Positions 1 through 11,014 of a DNA stretch of 41,264 bases are shown piece after piece. A program made the position numbers and the translations under genes. The stretch is from Saccoglossus kowalevskii. Taxonomy: Eukaryota > Hemichordata > Enteropneusta > Harrimaniidae. The first letter of the stretch is position 1. Each line of letters opens with the position of its first letter. A model generated the notes under the pieces. That model did no database searches and had not been told where the DNA came from. It saw nothing but the letters and a program-made list of their open reading frames with translations. Where the stretch lies: positions 699,630 to 740,893 of the forward strand of contig NW_003150758.1 of assembly GCF_000003605.2 (NCBI RefSeq). The letters run 5' to 3'.

Positions 1-1289
1 AATCAATGTTTATCAACACAAATGTGGCACATGCGCAGCGCGACGACTACCGCGCTTTAACCGCCGCAACAACTAGTCTGGTTGAGAAAATTAGTACAGT
101 GGGGATAAGTCATGACGGTATTAAACAGTAACTCCGCGGACAGGTTGTAATGTTACAACTCAACTGGACATTCGCGTAGTTTCGCTTACGACTCCAGTCT
201 TGAGGTATTAATTTATCGCTGTCGATACCTAGAAAGACATTAATCTCGATGTTCCATCTAAACAACGAAAGGGTAGACAATTTCTCCCACTATTTCTGCT
301 AAATTTGCTACAAATCAAAATGAGTATGGTCACAACTTCATTGATTGAACGGGGGCTGTTGTCGTTGAAAGTAACTTACAAACAAAGGCCAGTTCCACGG
401 TGACGTATCGTTTGTAATGAGAAACTAATGCAGTCAACGAAATTCTTCAACAATTCGAGCCACCCAGTCACTCAATTTAGCGATACTGTTAATTTTCCAG
501 CCCATGAAGTACTGAAAGCTAGGTCAATTACCGGCTGTGCAGGAATTCTTGTTTTCGTGTTACAAATTTATTTTCTTTGCAATTTTTCCAGATTGCGGAG
601 CAGAGCCAGACGAGCAATGTTGACATGCCCATTTGCGTTCGGTGATACTCTATTGTACGAATATCATATTCAGTTTACCTTGCAGGCTGTGGCATGAATT
701 AAGCAGATAAACACTAAAGTAGATTGGTCTGTCAGGGTCAACGATACCTTTAGTAGAACTACTGCATGTTGCACAGTTAATTCATGTTCCATTTACCACA
801 GTGCTTTTTCATAGTAATCGAATACGAGTTATGCGGTACAGAAATGAGTACTTGGCTAAAATTGCACTGGCATAAAAGGACGCGCAAGGATTTCCCACAA
901 TGGTCGTGAAGTTTGTAATAACGTTAATGCCATGTTCCATTGAACTTGTTTTTCAACTGTGTAGCACGGCAGGACGTTCCTGGCAACTTGCATTAGCAAT
1001 ACAAAAGTAAAGGCCAACCGAGTGTTAACAAGCAGTGACTGACTAACACTTTTATATCAAATATAATTGTTGATAAGTTTGACTTTTATTTACAGAAATA
1101 CGCATATCAGGGTTTCGCAAGTAACAGTTTACGTGATAGATATATGACTGGAATAACAATGGCTCTCCATGTACATACGAGTGCACAAACAAACTTTCGG
1201 CAAATGAAGATTCCTAAACATTACTTAGTTGAAGAAAGGGTATATCATTGGTCTATTTGAATAACCGTCATTTCCTCTACTATCGGGTT
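1..1289. other. No gene recognised
   Basis: Six-frame reading shows only short frames with no family resemblance. The longest, an 89-codon frame at 428-697 (+), has no domain or signal peptide I can recognise. The region could be intron of the sorbitol dehydrogenase gene to the right, whose 5' exons are not visible, or it could be intergenic. Confidence 0.5.
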
Positions 1290-2460
1290 TACCCACTTGG
1301 CTTGGCCTGGGGAAAATACTCCAAAACATAGTAGTAGATTTGTCAGTACCGCGCGACCTCGAAGGAGTTCCTAGTATTAATGAATTGATTAATAAAGAAG
1401 ATTTTTTTCTTTTCTTAAATATTCGAGTAGACGAAATCAAAAGTATCGACCCAATGGAGCAGTTGTTTAAATTGGATATTATGGACGCGTTCAAACAGAT
1501 CCTAATTTATCCATTCATTTTGAATCTTCAAGGGGAAACATGGTGAACAAATGTAACTTTTACACTATATTGATGTTTGGTTTTTGATCAAGCTCCAAAC
1601 TGTTTGACATACTAGCTCAGTCAGTGTGCTGGTTCATAGTCCATCCATCTTGATGACTTTTGAAAGTCACCAGAATCAGCACTGCATACAATAGCAGCTA
1701 CGATATCACTATTTAGGTCGTTAAATGCATCAGCTTCAAATAAAACTACTGGGCAGACATACGTGTTAGAATTTGTAGGTATTACACTTAATTCCCAAAC
1801 CATGGAAGAATCTCTGCCTTGCAATAAAATAACAAGATTGTGAATTTCATCGAAATGTGTTCAGGTGCCAAGTCCATTACTAAACTGTTGTGGGACACCT
1901 CATCAGTGATTCAGGCTAGCATTCAAAACACTTGGTCACCCGACATTTACAATCGGTGTATAACAATTTCGCGTACAGCTAGGAATGTCTTAACATTGTG
2001 CATCTTCCATTCATTAGGGTTGCCAATTATCTGTATGTATGGTAGTAGCATATTAATCATATGCAATCACTTCATTTTTAGGGTCATTCAGCAATTAATA
2101 TTGCCGAATATTTGGGTACTTAGCTCAGTAATGAGCTCAACAATCCCAAAATACACAAACAACCGGTCGGACAAGTTATCAATCACCTTTTGTGGTAGCA
2201 GCCATACATCAGAATTTGTAACTCTATCGCAGTCATGGCTTCTGCATTTCAGCTTCTACTGCAATTTATTTGACTACAATTACATGAGATAGAATGTGTA
2301 CACTCCACTACATACTATAACTAGAGACAACTTCCATTATTTGGACACCACAGTTATATCTGCACTGAACTCTATGGCAACAATTGTATGGGGTATGCGT
2401 GTAACCTCCGCTCAATACTATCGCCATATAATTTAATCTTGGTTAATCATCGGGCAGTGG
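1290..2460 (+). mobile_element. Decayed DIRS-like retroelement, reverse transcriptase / RNase H part
   Basis: Broken reading frames together read like the reverse transcriptase of tyrosine-recombinase (DIRS-type) retrotransposons. In order: VVDLSVPRD then INELINKEDF at about 1331-1400, FKLDIMDAFKQILIYP at about 1465-1515, the run SSSKLFDILAQ near 1590-1620, an HLDDF polymerase motif near 1647-1661, then KTTGQTYVLEFVGITLNSQT near 1741-1800 and a connection-region piece NFIEMCSGAKSITK near 1841-1882. Stops and frame changes separate these blocks, so nothing is functional. The RNase H part after about 1900 is too degraded to read with confidence. No terminal repeats or recombinase were found. 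The family call is from memory of family motifs; another retroelement clade is possible. Confidence 0.6.
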
Positions 2461-2942
2461 AGGTACTTTGTTTTATGTTATTTAGATCGAATTGAAAATG
2501 GCTATTTTCTTTTTACAATGCTATTCTAAATGTACATGTCTGACATGTATGCATCTTACATCATTTCGTACATATGCACATTTATGTATTTGGTGATCAG
2601 ATTTAAGATTGCCAAAAGAAGGCAATTTTACTGGTAAACAATCATTTCAGTGACAATGCTTTCTGATTTCTAATTATTTCATAGGTATTTTTGTGCAAGA
2701 CATCAGCCAAATTTGACACAAGCACAACATACAATATAACATGTACATCAAATAGCACCCATGGTTCATTAAAAAGGGTTGTTTTTAAAAGCCATTCGTG
2801 TGTGTGTGTACATTTATCGTTTTGAAGTTCAACAAATAATATAGTTGGTTTCATGATAATTGAATGGTCAAATATGCAAAACAGCAATGTGGATATGAAG
2901 TAAGCACTACATAAAAAATGTGTACATTTTGTTTTATAACAG
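2461..2942. other. No gene recognised (probable intron)
   Basis: Low-complexity AT-rich sequence with a short (GT)n run near 2798-2810, ending in a splice acceptor (TTTTATAACAG) at 2942. The 122-codon frame on the minus strand at 2642-3010 overlaps the first visible sorbitol dehydrogenase exon and is a shadow. Confidence 0.5.
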
Positions 2943-5900
2943 ACTTCCTGATCATGTGAGTTTTGAGGAGGGCGCTCTTTTAGAGCCATTGTCTGTTGGT
3001 GTTCATGCATGCAGACGTTCAGGGGTCACCCTGGGGAGTAAATTACTTGTGTGTGGGGCTGGTGAGTTCATAAATTGTACTGCAACTTAGTCTAGCTTGA
3101 AATTGGCTTTAGTTGCCATGTCATATAAAGTTTCAAATAGAGAAATATTTAGAAAACCACTATTTCAATTAACTATTACAAGTTGTTATACAATATGAGT
3201 TGTTAGCTTGTGTTGTGCATTTGTTTCAAAAAGTAATTATGTAATAGTACTTAGTACATCTCTAATTGCAAATAATATGTGGAAATATTTCTCTAAAAAG
3301 CAATAGAAAGGTTCAGAAAAATCAATCATAATCTGTAACCACATATTTGATGATAATATTTTGTATTAGGTCCAATTGGTCTGGTGAGTTTACTGACTGC
3401 TAAAGCCATGGGTGCAGCTCAGGTCATTATCACAGGTAGGCATATACCACCATACCAATGCCATATGTGTATAATCTTCCTTTTAGATAGGATTTAGCTA
3501 CTGTAAGATTGTTGTGGGAATCAGGTTTTCAATGTGCATTAATAAATGTTTTATAATACCAGGTGTTGAATAAGTATAATTAGTTTAAATAGTTAATCTA
3601 CTTTTCAATGGTTGTTCAACTTGATTTCAATGACTACTACTGGTACTACTGTTTCTGAATAATCGCAATCCATGTGGAATATACACACAAAGAGCATGAT
3701 AATTCTTCACAAATTCACCTACATATATATCTGTAACCAAAGTTATAGTTGGTTCAAGTAAACGTGAATACTACACTTATGATTTGTATCCTGTCTGATT
3801 AAAGATAATTTCAACTACAGTAACAACATTTTGTCCAATATTACAATATCAAAACTGATCAGACAGTTTTGCGTGGCTCAATTCGTGGATTATGATTTTC
3901 AACAACTTTTGAATAACAGTTTTGAAAAACAGACACGTTTAAAAAATACGAAATCACGTTGAAATTTAGAAGTGATAAAATTTAATAAGTAAAACTCAGG
4001 GAGTACTAAATCATTAAATTGCATACTTGGTACATCATTTTCATCAAAACAATCATTTTACGATGTTTCATAGCAAAACAAAAACACAGAATATGGGTAT
4101 GATTAAGTTAGAGAAAAGACTTTCAATTTATGTGTGAATAGGTAAAATACAATTATCAACACAATTATAATCACCTTTTTTAAAACACACTGTGCAGCAA
4201 AATCAACGTTTGTTCATTAATTAAAGCCTCAAAAATTGGAACTTAACTAAATGTTAGTGAAAAAAAAAATATTTTGTGATTGATCAAACTTGTAGAAGCA
4301 AATAAATTATTTATAATAAAATTACTTTTATCTTCATTTAAGTCATTATTTATATTGTATACACTGTAATAACAATTGTGACTGTTATTGTTTTATCCAC
4401 ATCATTAGATGGTTATGGACTTTCATATTACTCATATTTATTGAGACTTTAGCATTACTTGTCTCCAGACCCTACTATAAATTTACTGACTATAAGTTCA
4501 TTAATTATTTTTAATGTCACATCATGATCTTATTCAAAATGACCGAATAGAGTGGCCATTTTTACTTTCGAATTCATCTAAATAAAGCATTTTGTCATTC
4601 CTGTACTGCATCTCAGTTGTGCATAGACGAAATTTGTTCAAACTTTGTACATGCATTGAACTCAATGGGTTCTGTTGTTTTTTTAAGATTCGAAAATATC
4701 AACTTACGGACATTTTGTATTCAACAAATCTCGTTTCTGATTGCACTCAAATTGTATTCATCATGCCAAGCTTATTCAAGTTTTGATTCAAAATGGCTTG
4801 CTCATTTCAATTTTGACTTACTAATGAACAAACCAAAACTACTTATTACATATTGGAGCTGTGGACTTTTGTTGAGCTGCAATTTGACCAGTAGTTGACA
4901 TATTAACAATTATTCAAATGAGTTCCATTCTACGTTGTATATTTACCATTACACATATTTAAAATATAAATATTTGTAGATATAGACCAGGGCAGACTGG
5001 ATGTGGGCAAGCAGATAGGAGCTGATTTTACAGTGTTAGCAGACAGCGAAGATGGTCGTGAAATGGCAAAGAAAATAGAAAGTACACTAGGTTGTATGCC
5101 AGACATCTCAATTGAATGCAGTGGTGTGCCATCTAGTATCCAGACTGGGATTTATGTAAGTGGCATTATTTTGGTGATACTGGTAATTTCAGCACTTTTA
5201 TTCAATACTTCAAATTTTCGCTGTTGCTTTAAGATTCCCTTTTTTATATGTTAAGAGCTATAATGATAACTGAATTGTTTAGAGACCATTTTAACTGGTA
5301 GCATACTAGCCTGAACTGGCCTCAGGCTAGTTATAATCGGTCGGAGGACAATTTGTAGTTGCTGGTGGCTGTAAATATATATATATGTATATGCATGGTT
5401 TTAATTATGTATTTCTAGGCAACAAGATCTGGTGGGGTGTTTGCTCTTGTTGGTTTAGGACCATCAGATGTGACTTTACCAATAGTGAATGCAGCTGTGC
5501 GAGAGGTCGATATCATAGGAATCTTAAGATATGCAAATTGGTGAGTCAGCTTTGCTGATTACTCAATGACGATTAATTATTGTTTTGTTCTTTATAGCTT
5601 CATTTTTGCTAACATTTTTGAATATTTTAATACATTATGGTACCTAATGAATAAACATGTGGTAAAATAATTAGAGGATATAAACAGTAAGCTCGGGTAT
5701 TTGGTAGTGGATATAAAACTCCTCTGCAAGAAATTAGCCTATTTTTTGCGGGAATAATGACCTGGTGTAAAACAGTTCATTCAGTTTTGGGCAGGATCAC
5801 AGGCCTTCTAGCGCCAAATGTAAGACCTTGCTTCATCCAATCAGATGACTAAATACAGATTAACCATGTTAATAGGATATATGTGCTAGGCAATTTATAC

Positions 5901-6653
5901 TGTGACATTACCACATTTATTCATTTGGTAATTTTGTCCCAGTTTTATATATTAAAAATAACAATACATGCAATTTGTGCCCTTTAGGGTGACTAACTGA
6001 TGAAATATCACTGTTGAAACACAATCAAAACTGTAATAACTGTAATTATTAAAAGGTCATACCTAAAAGATAAAACCTAGCAGCCAGACCAATCAGAAAG
6101 CAGTTTGTTGACAGGTTTATTCAATGTATTAAGCCTTGTTTATATGCTTTGATTCAACTGAAACTTAACCTTATAACTTGCAAGTTCAGTACAGAATGGT
6201 AGCACAAAGATCAATCTCTTTTCTGCCAAGCCGTCAATAAAAATCATTATCTGACAGGATTTTTTTTGAAGCTGAGTATTGTCAAAGTTGTCGCGTCAAT
6301 ACGATCTCTCTTCTGCTTAAAAATCAGATTTTGATGGTAAACTAGGTAAAACTTAGTGTGGAGTCCACCCATTTTGAGTGCCCTTCACGGTGCACTCAAG
6401 AATAGACCCAAACTCGTGTTTTCCTTACCATAACTTAAATTCACTTCTGACTTGGGTAAAATATAAATGACCATAAAAATTCATGTTTTTTAGCTTTCCA
6501 ACTGCATTGGCAATGATTGCATCTGGTAAGGTGGATGTCAAGCCTCTGGTAACTCATCGGTTCACACTCGCTAAATCATTAGATGCCTTTGAAACTGCAA
6601 GAACTGGTGCAGGGGGAGCCATCAAAGTCATGATCAAGGTGGCAGATAAATAA
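2943..6653 (+). CDS. SORD: Sorbitol dehydrogenase, 3' portion (five exons)
   Basis: Zinc-dependent polyol dehydrogenase of the MDR superfamily; it oxidises sorbitol to fructose with NAD+ in the cytosol. Exons are 2943-3061, 3370-3435, 4980-5155, 5419-5540 and 6494-6653 (TAA at 6651-6653). All have GT-AG borders and joining phases, giving 213 residues. Visible features in order: [19 protein letters not shown], including the conserved Glu of the metal site; the Rossmann motif GAGPIGLV across the first intron; a TDIDQGRL segment with the NAD-ribose Asp; [40 protein letters not shown]; and the C-terminal KPLVTHRF. Family members are about 355 residues, so roughly the first 140 are missing, including the catalytic Cys/His of the N-terminal zinc domain. 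No exon for them is visible in 1-2942. They may lie left of the window, or the gene may be truncated. Identity is very secure. Confidence 0.93.
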
Positions 6654-6789
6654 TGACTATAGTTTGAGGATGCTATGTAAATTTGTTGATGGGATTTTCA
6701 ATCTCCAATATGGTCAATTGAGTACCTGCTTCCTTAATTCTGTTTTTCGTTTATACTAATACTGAATGGGCCACAGCTGGTAAATATAG

Positions 6790-6898
6790 AATAAATTTAT
6801 CTTGGATGATATCATCGTTTGCACTTTGAATTCATACGTAAACATGAATTAACAGAAGTAAGACAATGTGTTAATGCATGACAAGTTAATACAATAAA
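6790..6898 (+). terminator. Poly(A) signals for the sorbitol dehydrogenase gene
   Basis: Two AATAAA hexamers, at 6790-6795 and 6893-6898, lie 137 and 240 bases after the stop codon. Either could direct 3' end formation; the sequence does not say which is used. Confidence 0.5.
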
Positions 6899-8812
6899 AG
6901 ATACTTCTATCAAGCTTAGTTATCGTCTTGACAGTTTTTTGTAGTTGAACATTTTCATAGCTCCCATTTAAATTCGTTCATTCTATATGGATGGACACGC
7001 ATACAGTAATGTGACCTTTAATTCAGATTGTATACACTTGTTTCAACTAAAAGGGGCTTTATATCGATTGTGATGCTGCAGTACTTGCCACAGTGTCAAC
7101 ATAGTAAAAGCATCCATCGCAACAGTAAATCTTTTTTGAATACAATCTCTGTATTTATTTTTAATTTTCTTCTACCTAAGGTAAGTCAAAGAAAAAAAAT
7201 GAAATTTTCATCACTTGAGGACATTTTCCCCATTCTAGATGTACGTTGAGAGCGTAGGTCATGCACGTTGATAATAATAATTCATTGAATTTTTTTATTC
7301 AGTGCCTATGGTTGTGAATAATTTAAAATATAAATACCAACTCGTTGGGAATACATCGTTACATAACAGCTATATTCAACTTGACCAGAAAAAATTGTGT
7401 TTACCAAAATTATGTGGCATTGTTATGTTATGTTACCGTTAGGAGTTAGGCTGTTTTTGTTTTGTTTTTTATTTCCGTCACTGATCAAAATTTTGAGAGT
7501 TTACTAGTAATGGGCGAACCATTAGAAAGTGGAAAAACGGATCAATAACAGAAACAAATTCTTCACGAATAAATATTTTGAAAAAAATATTTCACATTAT
7601 GGAGAATGAATACAGCAATGTTGACATGACCAGGACCGTGCTGTAAAAGGATGAAAGGAAAAGCATAGTTGTAGTTAGAGCTCCTAACGTTCAAATTAAA
7701 CTTTTCTGGACCTAGTTGTTGATTGCAACCTTTACTCTTATCGTATTGCTATCGTTGCTACTTTTATCTATAAAATGAGGTCCGTGACACATTTGAGTAA
7801 TGTATGATGGTGACCAACCATGACGGCACAAAATGTTGCATCCTAATTGTTGCATCCTGCGTAGTCGGGTTTTCTTCTCGGCAATAGTGCGGATGTCTAT
7901 GTCTATGAGTAAACATGCACTTCTTTTGTTTTTATCTGTAAATAAATTGTCACAAATATCAGACATGTTTTTTTGGTAACAAATCATAAACTGAATTGGC
8001 AATACATTATCGAATTTAATCAAGTTTAAAGACTCCTGTCTCACATTACCATATTTCATTGTCTTGTATGCAATTTGGACTATATTTGCTGCATATTTGT
8101 TACGGGGAATTAGAATAAGTGTTTTTGTAGTAAAAAAACGGTCACGCTTTTCATGAAACTATTTTCCCTACTTAATTGTACTTTTCCAGCATAATATGCT
8201 TTGTGCTAGGTTTTGAAAGACGAGACATCGATTTTTTTTATTTTACTTTCTTTATTTTTTTTCAAACTTAAAGTGTTAGATACCAAAATGTACACAAGTA
8301 AGTGCGACAATGGAAATACACTGTAAATCTTTCCTGGTTTTCATTAAAAGACATCTTTTTATATGAAAACTCACTGATACGGGGATATAAGTGCGTCATC
8401 CAATTTTATACAAGCAGTATTAACAAAATTGAGTGAAAAGTCTGGGGACTCGTGGGTGAACATTATGGTATGTATGCCAAACAGACAATCACCAAGAGTG
8501 ACGTAATTCAACGCATAATGAGATGGGTCATGACATTACCTTCAGGAAATAATTGTATGTCAAACACCCACCTAAGTACAACGAGAAATCGTGGTGAGTC
8601 AAGTACCTCGTCAAGATTCGTATTCGAGCAAATTTTAAAAAAGAAGTGAAAGACTATTTAATCCACTGTAATCATCCTTAGTCATATTCCAATATGTATA
8701 TATAGAGGTATACAAACATGTATCGGTGTGTAAGCAAACCATTGTAAATAAGTTTTTTCTGTCTACTTGATTGCCCTTTTTAATAAATAGCTATTTAAAA
8801 ATATATTTTGAT
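6899..8812. other. No supported gene; one unexplained ORF
   Basis: Mostly AT-rich non-coding sequence. A minus-strand open frame at 7712-8059 (115 codons) is long for this base composition. It contains the cysteine/histidine-bearing stretch LGCNILCRHGWSPSYITQMC, but I recognise no domain and see no splice or promoter context. A plus-strand frame at 8452-8649 (65 codons) is equally anonymous. The part after about 8650 may be the 3' UTR of the retroelement tail that follows. Confidence 0.35.
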
Positions 8813-8971
8813 GGGAAACAGACTAGACTAGCTCTGCATGAGCTAATTTCTGTTTCCCAGCCATAGATTAATATTATTATTATTTATCAATATTTATTAG
8901 TTATTATTTATTGTTGTATTGTTATTTTTTATGTAATCTATGGCAAATAAACATTATTATTATTATTATTA
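8813..8971 (+). mobile_element. Probable LINE 3' tail with two hairpins and (ATT)n
   Basis: GGGAAACAG at 8813-8821 pairs with CTGTTTCCC at 8850-8858, with TAGCTC/GAGCTA pairing inside it. CCATAGATTA at 8861-8870 pairs with TAATCTATGG at 8934-8943. The stretch ends in AAATAAAC and an (ATT)n run to about 8971. Stem-loops followed by a short tandem-repeat tail are typical of 3' ends of some non-LTR retrotransposons. No coding part is attached, so it would be a 5'-truncated insertion. A MITE or plain structured DNA is the alternative. Confidence 0.45.
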
Positions 8972-9901
8972 ATATTGATATTTTCAATAATAAACAGCTG
9001 CTTTATTTTTCACATATTGTGCGAGTGTACATACCCTGTACCTGTCTTAGTTGAATAACCGATGGAATTAAACATGAACATCAATGATGGTGCAGCATCA
9101 TACAAGAGTTAATTTCATGTCGATCTAATCATTAGATTCATTTTCTTTATAAGTAACAATATGGTATTACTACACATCTGTGAAAATTTACGTATAATTT
9201 TAACGAGCTCCTCTAGGTCTATACTAATACATAACCATTTAACTGTTATTTATTTTTAATTCTTTGCAAAATGTTGATATACCTTTCGTAAACGACGGTG
9301 TTTGAACACTATTGAACACTAGTATATGTTGCGCACGTTCATTCAACGATTGTGTTATACCATCGGAAGTGTGTGGACAGGTGGCATATTCGTTAAAGAA
9401 GCAACAACATCTTGGACCGAATGACTTTTTCAGTGTTTCTGAGAAAAAAAGGAGACCGGAAATTATCTTAAACAAACCTGAAGGTATGACGACGGATAGA
9501 AAAGTGAAAGATAAATGAAACAGAATAAATGTAGTGCATAAATGCAGATTAGAGATTGAGTGTGCGTCGGGTCGAATTTAATGATTTTTTATTTGTTCCA
9601 CTATTCTTTCCATATCATAATGTTTACTTGTGAGTCTCCAGACTTTTCACTCAATTTTGTTAAAGTTGGATGTACTAGTCCATAAATGTATTTTTGTGTT
9701 TTTACAATGTGCCCAATTTTCATCAGAAAGTGATTTAATAACTACTCACAACACTTTTCCAAAAATTCTAAAACACTACTGTTTTGATAGAAAATACAGG
9801 TGTTTTTTTATATTATAATACATATGTTTTTAATTACAACAGTTTGCTTTCAATTAAAACGGTGTGTTTTAATGAAAAAACATGGGAGTGCTTGCACGAT
9901 T
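8972..9901. other. No gene recognised
   Basis: AT-rich spacer between the retroelement tail and the first decayed C45 copy. Overlapping short frames on both strands at 9239-9518 show no family resemblance. Confidence 0.45.
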
Positions 9902-11014
9902 TACAGTGTACTACAGGCGATGCGAGTTGGCGATGCCAAGGTAACATTTATTATATATATTACAATATATTGTTTTAATCCTCTGTGATTGCTACATCCC
10001 TGGGATAGGTGAAGCATTAATATGGACAGTTAATTTCACAAGTACTCGGTATATATTTTGTCATATAGAAAAACAGATGGCTGTATAACAACGATTTATT
10101 AGTTATTTTTCTGTCATTTTTATTCAGTTTAAAACATTCCGTGGCGTGGCTTACTCTACCGACGTTTCCAACTTCTATTATGACCAGAATATGATGCCTG
10201 TTGGTGATTGGCATCCACGCATGGAAGGCCTTGTTTACTATAGTAGTAAGTATGTTATATATTGTACGTCAATAATCCGGCAAAGCACTCCACTATCATT
10301 TGTAACAAAGCTTCCTATTGGTCGGTAAACTTTCTATAGCGCAACTACGTGACATACAAATTAGATATACAAATGAGTCAGTATCTCATTTAGAGAACAT
10401 CGAATACCCAAGATGGAACTATTGCTTGTTCTGTTTTAATCTTATATTTATTTGAGTGAATGATATGCTGATTTACTGCAATAGTTATTAATACTATGTG
10501 CTGCTATTGCTGGATAATTACATTTTAAAACCATACATTTTATATTAGGTCGAGGTTGGGTACATGCCGATTGGACTGCCGTTCTTGCTAGACAGCTGAA
10601 GAAACACTATGGTAATATCACTCCTGCAAACACAATACGGGATCTCGTGTCTAACGTTCAGACTGGCGATACACATACTGCTATTTACGACCTTAAGAAC
10701 TGAATAATGTATGAGGCAAATGGAAGAAAAGACGGCGCGTCTGGGGCCAATATGGCATTCGACAGGTAAAGCATGTGAACTCGAAAATAATTTGTCAATA
10801 TAGCCTAATTCACTGTTTTTTAAGGATCTAGGAATAAAAGATTTCCTGTTTATGAAAGTGTATTATAAAAGTGCTGTTTACTTATTATATGAAATTCATA
10901 AATTGGGCTACTGCTTTTAATAGTTTAATTTAGTCATAATGTCCCATTTCTTTCAGACCGTTTGTTCGTATGGACATGAACACATTATTCGGTAGAACCA
11001 GGCCTACCGTGTGA
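9902..11014 (+). pseudogene. Decayed partial copy A of the peptidase-C45-like gene (exons 12-14, trace of 11)
   Basis: Three exons match exons 12, 13 and 14 of the intact gene at 16062-21481 with identical lengths: 10128-10242 (115 nt), 10549-10765 (217 nt) and 10957-11014 (58 nt). Splice sites and phases are kept. Exon 12 reads FKTFRGVAYSTDVSNF and GDWHPRMEGLVYY against LNTFRGIQYSAGVANF and GDWHPKIENVVYW. Exon 13 keeps HYGNITPANTIRDLVSNVQTGD. Exon 14 keeps RPFVRMDMNTLF. A single in-frame TGA at 10701-10703 breaks exon 13. A trace of exon 11 ends in VGDAK and a donor at 9940. No exons 1-10 were found upstream, so the catalytic Cys region is absent. It is probably a pseudogene from a partial duplication. 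One stop alone could also be an assembly error, but the missing 5' half argues for non-function. Confidence 0.8.

Noticed and set aside
428-697. 89-codon ORF as a small membrane protein
   Set aside because: There is one hydrophobic stretch but no start context, homology or gene context; expected by chance in this much sequence.
1840-2292. 150-codon ORF as a host gene
   Set aside because: Its first part reads as the connection region of the decayed DIRS-like element and the rest is a chance continuation.
10701-10703. TGA in decayed C45 copy A as a selenocysteine codon
   Set aside because: It aligns to an Asn of the intact gene, not to a Cys, lies outside the catalytic region, and the copy lacks its 5' half. 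No SECIS-like element was recognised after the stop.
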